Below are positions 45,948-59,030 of a DNA stretch of 64,000 bases, in pieces. The stretch lies in contig JAHYIO010000036.1 in assembly GCA_020543525.1 (NCBI GenBank), forward strand, positions 2,046,001-2,110,000, written 5' to 3'. The notes under the pieces are model-generated. The model was not told where the DNA came from. It did no database searches and was given only the letters and a program-made list of their open reading frames with translations. This DNA is from Coriolopsis trogii (Eukaryota; Basidiomycota; Agaricomycetes; Polyporales; Polyporaceae). Numbering within the stretch: the first letter of the stretch is position 1; every line of letters starts with the position of its first letter. A program made the position numbers and the translations under genes.

Positions 45948-48278
45948 ATGTCCCAACCAGCATTCTCGAGTCCGACTCCAGCTCCTGGCAGTCGCGCGAT
46001 AGTCTCTAGTGCACTCCGGAGAGCCGGCCTCATAGACCAGGATGCGAAGATGAGAGACATCTCAGACAAGCCTGGCGGCCGGAAAGGCGCAATCAAACAG
46101 TCAAAGACGCGCCACCCTCACAAACCACGCGCATTGGACGGTGTTATGGGGAGGAATGTCATGCCGAAATCGGTAATTCTTTCCTTCCTTTATCCTTCAC
46201 ATTGACTTCCCAGCCCTACACCTGGATGCCCCGGTGTCGCGTTCATGTTTCCTGTTCCGCCCAACGAGAAGCTTACAACACTCCCTTCATTTCCATGTCC
46301 ACCATGTGTACTTGCATACTGCTGTCAATAAGCTTGAAGCGCGAATGGCGGTCACTGCGAGTGCTGCTGGTGCTCGCAATACTCGTTCGGCGAGAACGAC
46401 TGTTATGTCGGAGAAAGTCATCGACTTGTGGAAGGAGTGGGTGAAGCGGAGGTGGACACCCGAAGCGAAGTTTCTCAATCTCGAGGTAAGTTCTTTGGGC
46501 AGCAATGTGAACAATCACTTGACATCGCTGGTCAGAGAATGGCGTCCGATGACTTCTTGAAGAAGCATCGGCTAGCTCCGCCGACCACCGACACAGCATC
46601 GAAAGAGGCTCAAGTCGTCTTCAAGATCGCCAGCAAATTGCGACCAGAGGTGGGCACTGTTTTCTCTTAATGACTAGTCAAAATTATTCACCAATCTCAA
46701 GATTGAGACAATCTCTCTCGCTCACAACGGCCTCACAAGCGGTCGTGTGATGTCCACTCTCGCTCACTACCTTCCCCATCTGAAGAACCTATCTCTGGAG
46801 GGTAACAAGCTGTCAGCATGGCGGGAGATCGATTACATCTCTGGAAAACGCGGGAGGCTGGAGGAGTTGCGAGAGTTGATCCTGTTGGGGAACCCGATCC
46901 GAGAACTGGAGTACAAGAACAACAGGTCAGCGACCTACAAGAGGTACGGTTTGCATCTCCAGTGCTTGAGTGAAGTTTACTGAGGTCGTGCTAGTGATGT
47001 TGCGCGGCGGTTCCCGTCATTAGAAATACTTGACGGTGAGCCTGTGGCGAGAGTAGGTTTTGATGCACCATCTGCTTCGACATCTACACCCCCTCGACCG
47101 CATACCATGTTGTCGACATTTGGGTGGAATATGGAGCCGTCGTTCATTGCTGGTGTCGATGGGTCGTTGGTCAGCAACTTCTTCATGCGGTTCTTCCCTC
47201 TCTTCGACAGCGACCGGAATCAACTCATCAGTGTCTATGCTCCGAACGCCACCTTCTCATTCTCTGCCAACACCGCTATCCCCATCCGGGCGCGCATAGA
47301 GGGCATACATTCCTCGAGAGAGTACCCCAATCAGCGCAAGCTTGAGTGGCCTCCTTGGCTGAGTGGCGGCAGAGGTGGTTCCCGCAACCTGGGCCGCATG
47401 AATGCACTGGAAAAGGTGACGCAGTCATTGCACCTGGGAGCCCAAGAAGCCGTCAAAGCTATGATTGAGCTTCCACGAACAAGACACGATGTCGCTGGTT
47501 CGCCGGAGAAGTTCTCTGTCGACGCCTTCCCGGTACGGCAAGGAGAGCAGACGAATTTGCTTGTGACTGTACATGGGCAGTTTTCAGAGCGTAAGTCTCG
47601 GAACATTTGCGTTCGCCTTTCAACTCATCAACGCCTCCATCGTGGCGCCTTTATGATCAGTGCCTTCGCAAGGCATACGGTCTTTCGATAGATCGTTCGT
47701 CCTCGCCATGTCACCCGATGGCTCTCTGTAGGTATCCGGCCGACACTTGCACGATGTTGTGTCCTGACCGCTGTCGATGTAGGTCGAAATCAAACGGATG
47801 GGATGTGATGATCTTATCCGACCAGCTCGTCGTGAGAGCGATGTCCTCGCACGAAGCTTGGCGACCCGGACCAATGCGTGTAAACGCTGGCGACCTCCTG
47901 CCATCACCCGGCCTTCAGCAGGCTTTGGCACCTCTGGTGAGTGTCGTAATCCATCAGCGAATTGTTCCTGGTCTAGGGACTGGGGTCTGTCAAATTGACG
48001 TTCGCTGACAATGAACCCTTCTTTGCGTATCGCGTAGCCACAACCCCAACGCGCTCTGATGCAGGATGTAATTCTGCGGACGCGTCTCAACCTGCAGTAT
48101 GCCGAAGATTGCCTGAAGAATAATGACTGGGACGTGGAACGGGCGATGGCCAATTTCGAGCAAGTGAAGGTGAGCCGGACACGCCTCTCTGATGCGACGT
48201 CGGTGTTGAGCGCATGATTACGTCTAGGGCAATCTACCACCCGATGCCTTCTTGCCCCAAGACGCATTCATGCCGTGA
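45948..48278 (+). CDS. MEX67: mRNA export factor Mex67/NXF1
   Basis: General nuclear mRNA exporter that carries mRNPs through the pore. Start ATG 45948 ([20 protein letters not shown]). The stretch before the LRRs reads [20 protein letters not shown]. The leucine-rich repeats are clear: [72 protein letters not shown]. The NTF2-like domain follows ([45 protein letters not shown]), which pairs with Mtr2. The TAP-C/UBA-like end reads [20 protein letters not shown], then [20 protein letters not shown], and finishes QDAFMP. It binds FG-nucleoporins. I could not place the exons between about 46170 and 46380, where an RRM-like domain would be expected. The other domains and their order are certain. 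Confidence 0.93.
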
Positions 48279-49423
48279 ACCAACCTAGTCTAAGCTTTGG
48301 ATGGACATATCGGCTCCCGTGTCCGCGTTGATCCAGCCCTCTGCCTCATGTCTCTTGATCGCCCCGTCGGACTACTCTACGTCTTCTGTATATCTCCCAT
48401 TCTCTGCCGCTACCAGTCGTCTTCCACCATCAGCATAAGTATCGCAATATGTAATCTATAGCTCGTCTCATCCATGATGCATCATTGTTGACATCGCATG
48501 TCGTGTTATCCGTCCGCTGCATATACGTACATTGTTTACAGGACCGAACGTCGCTCATCATCTCCACCCTCACATTTCACTATATTTCCGCTGCACATCG
48601 TATCGTACCGCACAGTACGTGAATGGAACGTTGCAAGTGCTGAACGAAAAGTTCGGACGAAAATGACGACATGTTTGGGATGGACTTCTTGATATTCAAA
48701 TGTAGACGCCGTAGGCAATCAGCTGGCAAGAAATCATGTTGGCCTGCATGTTGCTTTGTACCATCCCTTGCCGTTGTCGGCATTTAATTTCTGCGAGGCC
48801 TCTTAGCTTGAGGCGTCCATTAGCGTCTTCGAGGACCAGGAGTGTCGGAACAATGGTGTCGGTGCGGGATAAACAACGGAAGACAAACACGGGGGCGCTA
48901 ACGAGCTAAGCGAGCGCCACGAAGGGTTAGCGCAGTGTCGGAACGAGGCTCGCATGCACGAACCATTCCGTGCCCAGAGAGCGAAGCTGCCAGAACGGCG
49001 GTGGTTTGTCTTTGTCCTCTTGTTAGCCGGGACAGACGACGAGTTTCATGCAGCTCTCGAGTCGGACGAGCTCGCGATTCTCGCACAGTCCGTCAATAGG
49101 CTTCGGGTTTAACGCTGCCTCGAGGCCCGGGAGAGTGCTTGGGAAAGACTTACGGAGGATGTACTCGCAGCCGGATGTCTGCGCTATTCTGATGCAGCGT
49201 GGCAGGCAGCCTCGTGCCCAAACCTTCGCACCTTCGAATATATAGCCACCGCCCGCGTCACTTATCCCCGCACTCTCACCCGCACGCACTGGCAGTCTTC
49301 CGCTGGACGGCTCTGGGCAAATTCTTTCTTGGACTTGTACTTCTTGCACCACCACCCACCCCGACGACCGCCTCTCCTTCGATACCCCCCTCTGTGTACT
49401 ACTCCCCGACCTTCTGGACCTCC
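48279..49423. other. 1.1 kb intergenic region
   Basis: MEX67 3' flank, AT-rich sequence near 48400-48700, then the ankyrin-gene promoter. On the minus strand 49023-49355 is open and protein-like (ENRELVRLESCMKLVVCPG). After a stop the same frame gives PPPFWQLRSLGTEWFVHASL. No family is recognised, so it is not called. Confidence 0.4.
49237..49245 (+). promoter_or_regulatory. Possible TATA element of the ankyrin gene
   Basis: AATATATAG about 180 bases upstream of ATG 49424. The distance is long, so this is tentative. Confidence 0.35.
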
Positions 49424-52400
49424 ATGGCTACATCCTCTCGTCCCCGCCGGCGCGCGGAGCGTGCTGCACTGGATGCAGCGTTGCTGGACGCGGCCGCGCG
49501 AGCCCACGAAAGCGACGTACAGATCGCCCTCATGCGCGGCGCTGATGTGAACGCGACGGACGGTGCAACGGGCAGCACCGCGGTGACTTGCGCGATCGCA
49601 GGAGATAGGTGTGTGGTGTTCGCCTGCTTCCAAACGCCGGTACTCACCAGCCCCAACGTGCGCGCGCCTCTTTCTTGAACAGCAACTGGGAAGACGTCGA
49701 CGTCTCAGACGCGTCCTTCATGCTCCAGAGCAGGATCGAGGTGTTGAGGACACTTGTTAGGAGCGAGTCTATCTCCCTGTACGCGCTGAATGCGCCTGCG
49801 AGGGGCGTTACTCCCTTGGGTCTCGCGTCTTGGTTGAATATCCCCGACCTTGCACGCGTCTTACTCGAAGAGACCCGTGGATTGGTCGCTGTTGATGGTA
49901 CCGATACTCTCGGTGTCACTCCCTTGATGTGTAAGTCGTGTTCGACACCTCCGCGTAGTGATAAGCCTCACGATGGGTACAGATGCCGCCCGCGATGGTG
50001 CGGTCGAAGTAGGATCGATCCTGGTGCGTCGCAGATCCCATCCTTCCCTTTGCTCGCCGTATCGATAACAAAACTTCTACGTAGCTCGCGAATGGTGCGC
50101 GTCCAGACCTCAGGGATACTCACCACCGTACCGCAATCCACCACGCTCTCAACCATCCTCGCCTTCTGCGATTGTGCGAGAATACCCTCCGCAGACAGAG
50201 ATTACACGAGTATTTGGTGAGCTGCCACGTCGGAACGGCGTGATGCCCCCCGCTGACGATGTTCTTAGAACGGGAATCGCAGACAGCTTCAACTCCTCCC
50301 TCAACCCCACGCTCTATACGCGCAGTCATATGCTACATCTTCAGTGGAGCTGTCACATTGGGCAGCACCCTCGGAAGCTATCCTATCGCGCTCGACAGCA
50401 TCCCTCATACGAGCGATTGTATCCGGTGATGTCGCCGCTGTATACCAGACCCTCTTCCCCGCCAACCACCGGCCAGCTGTTCTTGTCAACCGTCTGGACG
50501 CACATGGGTGGAGTCCTCTGCATTATTGTGTTGCCTCTCCGACACCTTCCGTCGAGATTCTCGACGCCCTCTTCCTTGCTGGCGTTGACACGAGCTTATA
50601 CACAACATCGAAGCACGGAACACCCCTCCACTGTCTTGCGCAAGCAGTCAGAGACCCAGCCACTCCCACCCAAGCCGCGCGTCTGCATGCTTTCGTGCAT
50701 CATCTCGTGCGCGAGCTCCGCGCCCCCCTCGCCGCTACGGACGACGAAGGCGAGACTTGTCTACATGTAGCAGCGGAACACGGATTGAGCAGAGAAGTCA
50801 TCCATGCGCTCCTCGTATCTGATACACGGAACGTTGTTCGAGAGATGAGGAACGCAAGAGGGTACGCATCATGATCTCGGTCGGTCTTGCTCCCGCTAAT
50901 TATGTCATAGGATGACAGCCCTCGACGTTGCGCGTCCTGAGCTTCGTTCCGCATTTGGTGCCGATGTCGAGCCCCGGCGAAGCAGCTCGGTCGCCTCGTT
51001 CCGCACTATTCGGCCATCGACCAGCTCGTCCGCGTCGACATCCTCATACGCGAGCGCGATGACGATAGCGGTTCGACCCCAACCCGCTACAACGTGCCGC
51101 GAGGACTCGCCGATTATCGAGAAAGTCGACGCGTCATTGCTTCCTCGCCGTATTCTCGAGAACCTCGCGATGGTTGGGAAGGAGGCGCCTCATGCCGATG
51201 TCGTCCTCCTTGGCGACCTTCGGGAAGTGCTTGACGATACCAGTCGTCTGGGTGAGCTCTGGATACGCAGTATGCAGGCCCGAATTCGAGAGGCGGCGCA
51301 GGAGCTCCGGGACGCCCGCGGTCGGTTCAACGAGACCGACAACCTCCTGGAGACTATAACGCAAGATCTCGAGGGCGTTTTTGGTTCTCAATTCTCGGAA
51401 CGCCGTGATAGTCTCGACCGCACGAGAAGACGGACGACCGACTCCGGGGATTCTGACGTCACGGCCGTATCCAGCCGCGCATCTTCGTCTCTTAGCAGAA
51501 AATGGCGGTCGATGTCGGATTTACGGTCTTCAGGCGAGAGTATACGACCTTCCCATCCGACTCCCGACCTACCTTACTTAACCATCGCGGAAGAGGAGGA
51601 ACCTTCCCTCGTGGCTGAGAAAGCCATAGGAGACAAGTCGTTCCTAAACGCCCTGCTATCTCCTACAGCAACAACCCTCTTGCAAAAGTCGAGCAAGCTG
51701 CCTATTGATCTCGTGCGCACTGCGTCTCCTGTCCCCTTGAAGAAGGATGGCTCGTCAAGCGGCACTGCGAAACTCAAGAAATGGTTCCGCAAGAAGCTCA
51801 GGTTCGATCTCCCCGACGTCCCGTGCGAGAAGATTGTCCTGCCAGGCGAACGTTCGTCTGGCCACAGGAGGTCTCCTCTTTCACCCGGTGGCTCCCCGCC
51901 TCCTGCTCCCGACCTCCTGCCCACTGCACGACAGATTGTCCGAACGGCTGGTCAAGATCTCTCCTGTATCGAGGGATGCATGGATGAGGTAAGTGACTTC
52001 GATCACATGCATGCGCATCTGTGTTTATGATTAATTTACTACAGGCCGATCAATACCTTGCACTGGCTTCCAACCTTCTCTCCCAAACAGAACGACGACT
52101 CAAGCTAATCATTCTTGTATGTAATGCTCTTGTAGTCAGCTTCTTCAGTGTTAATCGACATCCCCCGTAGAACCTCCAAGCGGCCATCGAAAGTTCACGG
52201 CTTGCGCAACTCCAAGATCACCTCGACGATCCCTTCATGTCAGCGATTGCATCCACTATTCGCGCGGCCGCTCCCGCTCCCGTCCCCTTCCCCATCACGC
52301 ATACGCGCACAGGCAGTGACTCGGACTACTCTCTGAGTTCTGCCTCCGCCGGCTCTTCCGTTGCGTCGCTTTCGGACACGCTGATCGAGTCCGAAGACGA

Positions 52401-52575
52401 CAACACGCGGACGCTTCGCCGCCTGCTGACACGCAAGGTCGAGGCGCGGACCGATGGCGCGTTTGACGAGATCGACAAGGCGCTGGCGTGGTTGCGGATC
52501 GTGCAGGACACGCTCCGGACTCTCCGACGTCGGACGCAAGCATACGCTACAGCTACCACCGGAACACCATCATGA
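49424..52575 (+). CDS. Large ankyrin-repeat protein
   Basis: Start ATG 49424: MATSSRPRRRAERAALDAAL. Divergent ankyrin repeats follow: HESDVQIALMRGADVNATD, GVTPLGLASWLNIPDLARVL, LGVTPLM joined to YAARDGAVEVGSILLANGAR, THHRTAIHHALNHPRLL, HGWSPLHYCVASPTPSVEIL, KHGTPLHCLAQAVRD and DEGETCLHVAAEHGLSREVI. The C-terminal half has no repeats. It contains Ser-rich stretches, a helical region (RLGELWIRSMQARIREAAQE, then LRDARGRFNETDNLLETI), a basic patch (KLKKWFRKKLRF) and a last helical part (FDEIDKALAWLRIVQDTLRT, then LRRRTQAYA). No membrane segment. It is probably a cytosolic scaffold. The arrangement is one I associate with basidiomycete hypothetical proteins, with no assigned function. At least five introns; frames were kept through each. 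Confidence 0.82.
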
Positions 52576-53345
52576 TCACCTCCTCAAGCTTCACTATCCT
52601 GGGCAAACTGTACAAGTGTACATTGGCACGCACCACCTCTGTAGGTATGTTCGGCAACTCGACTCCGGACGTGTAACACTGGAACCCTGGCATTGAACCA
52701 AAAGTGTTGTTGTAACATAAACATGTAGGGCAGTCTCTATCAGTGTACGTAGCATTCATCATTCCCTCCCCCACAAACCAACCCAACAACCCACGGTATC
52801 TATGTGTATATATATATAAACATGCTCTGTATAGGTAGCTATGTGTTACGAACACTTCCCTCTTTCATTCCAACTGTACCTAGACGTTTCATTTCGCAGT
52901 ACGTACATGCTCCCTGCTCACGTTCATTGTTACCCCCTGCTGTCGATACCTCATTATTACTATCCCGCTTTCCGCGATGCTCTCTCTGTACATAGCTTTC
53001 GATTTTCATGCACATAATTCATGCCATTCTATGCTGTACTTGTCTCTGAGCTGGCTTGATGCATATTCAGGTTCAAGACTTCAAGTTGGTTCAAAGACTT
53101 GAAATATTCAGAGGAACACGAACTCGTGCGCACCAGCCGTAATCGCAGGCGCCCATGGTGACGTCGTCTCGCCTGCGTTGGCCCAAAGTGGAAGGAAGAG
53201 CGCGTCGTGCAGGCGTGTGTTGGTCTCATTCAACACGCGTCCTGCACTTTCGCTATCTGGGATAATCCTACGGGCTGCACTACATTTCTGGCCTGGATGA
53301 ACTTTGAACGAACGTAACACCCGAAGTTTACGGCCCTGCTACGAG
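52576..53345. other. Intergenic region
   Basis: Ankyrin-gene 3' flank, including a short TATATATA tract near 52808, and the VPS39 promoter. No gene is seen. Confidence 0.5.
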
Positions 53346-56300
53346 ATGACAGGTCCTTTCCACCCCCCGGAGATTGTCCTCGATGGCTTCAAGGAACGCG
53401 CGGAGTGTATGACCGTTCAGGGTGTGTGACTTGCATGGTCGCAAGTGGGACATACCTTGATGCTGTTGACAGGGGACAAGCTGTTTATCGGAACGTCGAC
53501 TGGGAACCTCCACGTCTATGCATATGGGGAGACATCGGGTCGGTCTCTGCACTCTGCATATAGCGACCCCATTCTCGTGTCCTCATCCGACGTCTTGTGT
53601 AGACCACCAAGCGCAGCTTTTGGAGACGAAGAAGGCGCTGTGCAGGCGAAGTATTGACCAGCTCTCGTACATCAAGGACGTGAACTCGTTGGTCGTTCTC
53701 TCTGGTACGTCCGCTGTACGACGTTGCACGCGGTTGGAATTGACGAATGCAATATAGAGGCTCAGCTGACTCTATTCCCCTACCCTGGCTTGTCCCCACC
53801 GACACCCCTTGTGAAGACGAAGGGAGCGTTATGTTTCGCTGTGTACACCGGCGTTGAATATCTCGACGTAGATGCTCCCACAGTTCCTGCAAGTCCCGGT
53901 CCAGCCAGCAAAGGCAAGGGTGTGCCCAGTGTCATCACGAGGTTAGTTGTAGGATGTCGGAGGAAGATAATGGTCTATTCGTGGAAGGATGGCGAGCCGC
54001 AGGACGTCCAGGTATGTTCCTTTATTTCTGTAAAGGATGCATTCGGCTACATAGCTGGTCTCAGGAAATCATTAATCTGGCACACTCCCCAAGAGCAATT
54101 GCCTTCGTGAACGGCGAGATCCTGTGCTGGGGCCATACTCCTTCAGAGTACTGTCTGACGTCTCTGAAGACGGCGACAACGGTCGACGTCAGCACTCCCA
54201 TATCTACGACAGTCTCTGGTAATACCATCAGTAACATGGGCATGGGTGCTCTCTCTGGTCTCGGTGGCTACATGACGCTTGGTTTGGGTGCGAAGGCGAA
54301 ACCTAATGTCATCAGTGTGAGCGAGAACGAAGCTCTCGTTGCCAAGGACAGTGAGTATGTCGTACACTTGATAATTTATCGAGCACTCAACTCCTGTCCA
54401 GACAACGGTTTTGTGGTGGGTGTAGACGGCAAAACTTCCAGGCCCGAGTCAATAGACTGGCCGGCGCCACCTGAGGAGATAGGTCAGTGCGTCTCATGAA
54501 TGCGCCTGCATTTGTTGACATGCGTGGTTGCAGCTCTCATCAGGCCATACGTATTTGCGATATTGCCACCTGGTTCCGTGCCAACCACGCAGTTGGAGAG
54601 TGTACCGGGTGCTTCTACGTCCACCTTCGTTCCGAATCCGGTCATCGAGATCCGCTCGTCAATATCCTTCTCACCGGTTCAGACGATACCCTTCCCGCCT
54701 TCTCCTTTGACAGCATTTTCCACCACAGCCACGCATACAATACGCCTATTGACCCCTTCACCCTCTGCGAAGGCGCCCCTATTTGTTGTCAGCACGCCTA
54801 CTGACCGTACAGCTGCGACCAACGCAGGGAGTGCGATATGGTGCTTTCGTATGAAGCCCTGGAACCAGCAGATTGACGAACTGATCGAGTCTGGGGCTTA
54901 CACCGATGCACTATCGCTCCTCGAGTCATTGGATGCTGCACTGATTTCCGACAAGGTAGGCTGAATACCTTTGCAAAGTAGCACTAGACTCACCCATGAG
55001 CAGGACCGCAAACAGAAGGAAGTACGTGCCCTTCAGGCAGTCGACCAGTTCCGGAACGCCAAGTACGATGAGGCGATCAACGCCTTCATTGATCTCGACA
55101 TAAATCCCGCCAAGGTTGTTGCACTCTACCCCGAGAATATATCAGGACGACTAGCCATACCGCAGGAGGAATGGATACATCTATTTGGAGGTCCCAAACC
55201 GAAGGCGCCTGAATTACCTCCCCCTACAACGTCACCGACAGCGTCGACGACAGATTTCACTACACAGGCTTCAGAGGAAGGTGTCTCCAAGGGTGTCGAG
55301 TCTCCGCCTCGAGCTCCAACACCCCAGGGTTCTATACGCGGTGTCTTTAGGACTGTCGAGAGCCTTGTTTCAGCCGCTCGGGATGATGACGCAGCTTCAA
55401 TACGAAGCGTCCGACGTCCACCCAAGCCTGGTGAGCATTTGGGTAGCTACCACGACTGCGAGCAGCGTCGCTGACCGCCCATAAGACAACTTCCACCGAT
55501 CAATCGAGACGCTCATGCGCTACCTCTCTGACCGCCGGCCGAAGATTGCCGGTGCACTCTCTGCGTTCCACATCACGCCGATGCAGTCCCACCAGATGCC
55601 TCACTTGTCTGCGACTTCCAAGGAGGACCTCTTGGATCTTCCGAACGCGCCCCTCTCCGCACTTACCCCGGAGGAGCTGGTGCGGTTCGCACAGATCGTA
55701 GACACTGCGCTGTTCAAGTCGTACCTCTTGGTCCGTCCAGGACTGCTTGGACCGCTCTGTCGTGTGGGGTGGTGCGAGGTATCTGAAGTGGAGGAGCTTT
55801 TGCGCGAACGGCAGGTACGGTCAACACCTCCCTTGAGGGACTTCCGCTCATGAACTCTTACAGAAATTCCAAGAGATGATATACCTGTACAACGGCAGGA
55901 AGATGCACGACAGAGCATTGACTTTGCTCCGACAGTAAGCGTCGCCAGTTTGTCCAGACCTATAGCAGAGCTGACTAACTGCGCATAGGCTCAGCGAGCA
56001 GGAGTCCGACCCACGCGACAAGCTCATGCCTACTGTGAACTACCTTCAGCGGCTTGGTCCCGACAATATCGACCTGGTCTTCGAACATTCCAAATGGGTT
56101 TTTGAGCATGATCGAGATATTGCTTTCGAAGTAACTTTCCGCATATGCTCCCACAATGACTTCCTGCTGACGCACGACGGTCACAGATATTCATCTCGGA
56201 GGAAGTAGATCTGCCCAAGGTGGCCGTTGCGGATTTCCTAGAGCATCTAGACCCGGCTATATGCGCACGATACATCGAGTTCCTCATTGCTGAACGAGGA

Positions 56301-57291
56301 GAGACGTCCGAGGACTTCCACGACCGCTTAGCAGAGCTTTACTTGAAGATGACCATTGCTGCGAAGCGCCGCGGTGACGATGGTGTGTGGTCTTCACAAT
56401 CAAGAAGCCAACATGATGACTGACAGTCGTTGTATAGTGTCGCGACGTACGAATTATCAGAAACTGCTCGACTTCATCGACACCTCGGAGCACTACTCTG
56501 CCGACCGACTGTACGGTCTCCTACCGTCCGAAGGTAACAAATGTCGTACCCCGACCGCCTCGCAATACCTCACTCACGACTCCTACCCAGATCTCTTCGA
56601 GGCCAAAGCCATCCTCCTCGGCCGTCTCGGCCGCCACGACTCGGCGCTCGAAGTCTACGCCTACCGCCTCCAAGACTTCCTCAAAGCGGAAGAGTACTGC
56701 AAGCGCGTGTACCAGCCCCACTCGCCGACCTCCTCCGTCTTCCTCACCCTCCTCCGCATCTACCTCCTCCCCGGATCCTCCGCGCCGCCCGCAGCCGACC
56801 TCCTCCCGCCCGCGCTCGAGCTCATCAGCCGCCACAGCCCGCGGCTAGACCCGGTCGCGACCCTCCAGCTGCTCCCACCGCTCGTGACGGCACAGGACGT
56901 GCGCGCGTTCCTGCTTGAGTCTCTCCGCGCGCCCCTGTTCGACACCCGCGTCGTGCGTAACATACACAAGGCGCGCGAGGATCAGGTCGCGCGGAAGCTC
57001 ATGGTCTTGCAGTCTAAGCGAGTGCGGATCACTGAGAGCAGGATGTGAGTTTCGCATGCTATATGGTATTGCGTGTCCTCCTGAACGTTGACGGTATGCG
57101 TAATATAGTTGTCCTCAGTGTCACAAGCGGCTCGGTGGCAGTGTGATTGCTGTTCACGCTCCTCGGTATGTATTCCCTCATCCTCCATCCCGCAAATGCG
57201 ACGACTAATGTCTCATTCATGCAGTGGCGAGGTGACCCATTACCAGTGCCGAGAGGCTTTCTCTCGAAAGCTCAAGGAGACAAGAGCGTGA
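53346..57291 (+). CDS. VPS39: HOPS tethering subunit Vps39/Vam6
   Basis: Subunit of the HOPS complex that tethers late endosomes to the vacuole and binds Rab7/Ypt7. Start ATG 53346: MTGPFHPPEIVLDGFKERAE, then an intron and GDKLFIGTSTGNLHVYAYGE. This is the CNH (beta-propeller) domain, which continues through LSYIKDVNSLVVLS, RLVVGCRRKIMVYSWKDGEP and PYVFAILPPGSVPTTQLESV. Next is the helical clathrin-repeat-like part: WNQQIDELIESGAYTDALSL; then AVDQFRNAKYDEAINAFIDL; the Vps39-1 segment LVRFAQIVDTALFKSYLLVR; and LYLKMTIAAKRRGDD. DLFEAKAILLGRLGRHDSAL and YAYRLQDFLKAEEYCKRVY follow. The end is the zinc-binding Vps39-2 domain: ICPQCHKRLGGSVIAVHAPR, GEVTHYQC. A Ser/Thr/Pro insert near 55200-55400 is fungus-specific. 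More than ten introns. Confidence 0.94.
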
Positions 57292-57574
57292 TGAGATTCC
57301 ACAGTGTCGTCCGATACAAGTCATACCGACGAATGTTTGGATGAACGGCTCTGATCATTGATGATGGCTTGTGTGTTCTTTAGCAATCACCTCATAGGCG
57401 AATACGCAGAATGTTATATACACCCAAGTCGAGTCAATGCTTCAAGAATGTTTCATATCCACAGTGTTCACATCATACACATTATAGAAGGCTGCAAGAC
57501 GGACTACTCGTACAAGAACTCGTATGTACTAATCAGATCTTCGAAACGATGTTCATCTCCTGCGGGGGCATGAT

Positions 57575-57893
57575 TTAGTGACTGGTGGAATCAAGAATAT
57601 ATTGAAATAGAACCTGGTAGATGGTGGTCTTGCCGGTGTTATCATTCTTAATGGCGTAGCGGGCGGACTGGCAACAGCGATAAGCACACGATCATGTACA
57701 ACGTCGTACAAGGAACATACCCCGTCTTCGGCATCAAAAATGTCTTCGATAGTACCCGTCGAGTGCGCGACGTTCTCCTCGGAGCCACCGATGGGGCGGT
57801 ACTCGACCTTGTCACCCTTCTGAACACACACGAAATGTCAGTACCATTCTGCAGAAGTGTAGGACACCATGCATTCACCTTGTATTCGGCCAT
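57575..57893 (-). CDS. Hva1/TUDOR-domain small protein
   Basis: Three-exon gene for a protein of about 69 residues. Exon 1 is only 15 bases (MAEYK, ATG at 57891-57893). Exon 2 gives KGDKVEYRPIGGSEENVAHS and TGTIEDIFDAEDG. Exon 3 gives SARYAIKNDNTGKTTIYQ. This is the short beta-barrel known as the hypervirulence-associated protein TUDOR domain. Such proteins are small and cytosolic in fungi and bacteria, and their biochemical role is not established. The last residues (VLFQYILDSTSH) differ from the usual end. A 32-base GT...AG stretch overlaps them but is too short for a normal intron. A TATA box lies about 90 bases upstream. Confidence 0.85.
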
Positions 57894-57978
57894 TGTACGT
57901 GAGTAGGTGAGTTGAGTTGAGTGAAGGTCGGAATGGTTTGAGAGAGAGTTGTGTGAGGGCGCAACTGTTTTCCTGACC

Positions 57979-57987
57979 CTTATATAC
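57979..57987 (-). promoter_or_regulatory. TATA box of the Hva1/TUDOR gene
   Basis: GTATATAAG on the minus strand, about 90 bases before the start codon. It suggests a strongly expressed gene. Confidence 0.6.
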
Positions 57988-58879
57988 GCCTCGCGAAAGA
58001 GATGCGGTCATAGGTCTCGTCAACGATGTTCATGCTGACGTCGAGGTGACGCGGCGGGCTCCTACCATAAGCGGCAAGCGAATTACCTTTGGTGGATATA
58101 GGCGGGGATGAGTGACGCAATGGTAGGCTTGCGTACCATTGTGAATGCTTCCGGGCACGATCCTCTGCCTTAGATCTTGATTAGTTGAAGTTGTCGGACA
58201 GAGTGACGTGATTGACGTTCACAAACCGTCTCTCTCCGCGCGACGTCTTGAGCTATTCGCGGGGTCTCGGTCCTCCATCCGGTCGTGAGCGGAGACTCTT
58301 CGCCGATTCTTGCCATTATTTCTTAGTCCTTGGGGCTTTTGACCTTGTGACGAGACCAGTCTCATTTCCAAGCGCCTATCAATGCCTTGATTAAGTAGCA
58401 CTGAGAAAGACCCGTGCTGTCAGTGCCCCCTGGCGAGCCCTGCTCTCAACCCATGCACCATCGGAAGACGTACCATGTCCTCGGGTTGTCTCAGACTGTC
58501 ATTCCTCAGCAGTCTGACGACCCTCTACCTGCAATTTGTGATCCATAGTGCACTAATAAGTAGGCTATGTTCACAACCGGAGGCTACATGAGCATGAGAA
58601 CAACCACTTACTTCGCATGTCCCCAAGTCGGATTTCTGCTACAATGAGTCGCAATTTTGGGCGTTATTGAGCGCATGTAATGCGAAGGCTATCCTTGACA
58701 AAAGACGCAATGACGATGTGAGCGTGTGCAGTACGTCCAATGTTGAATGTTCCGATCCTTGACGGACCCCTACTAGAGGTACTGGACCCCCATTCCAGTG
58801 CAGTCGCCGCCCTTGGGACGACAAAACGCTGGGGTAAGGCGGCCACAGGGGCACATCGCCAGGACATACTTGGATGCCC

Positions 58880-58893
58880 CCTGAGCATGCCGG
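58880..58893 (+). repeat. 14-base motif, copy 1
   Basis: CCTGAGCATGCCGG, identical to 58971-58984. It contains the palindrome GCATGC. A third, degenerate copy (CTCAGCATGTCGG) is at 58987-58999. Confidence 0.6.
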
Positions 58894-58970
58894 CGCCGCC
58901 CAACCTCAAGACTGTGACTGTCGCACGCTGCTTGCAATGTGGCAAGACACTATGCCATAGTTGTATGTCT

Positions 58971-58984
58971 CCTGAGCATGCCGG
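58971..58984 (+). repeat. 14-base motif, copy 2
   Basis: CCTGAGCATGCCGG, second exact copy, 91 bases after the first and about 40 bases upstream of a TATA box. It could be a regulator-binding site for the gene at 59128. Confidence 0.5.
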
Positions 58985-59020
58985 ACCTCAGCATGTCGGT
59001 ATGGCACGCTCAGGAAAATG

Positions 59021-59030
59021 GTATAAATAC
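59021..59030 (+). promoter_or_regulatory. TATA box of the candidate secreted protein gene
   Basis: GTATAAATAC about 100 bases upstream of ATG 59128. Confidence 0.55.

Noticed and set aside
52806..52818. TATATATA tract as a promoter
   Set aside because: It lies in the ankyrin-gene 3' flank, more than 500 bases from the VPS39 start, and is a simple dinucleotide run.
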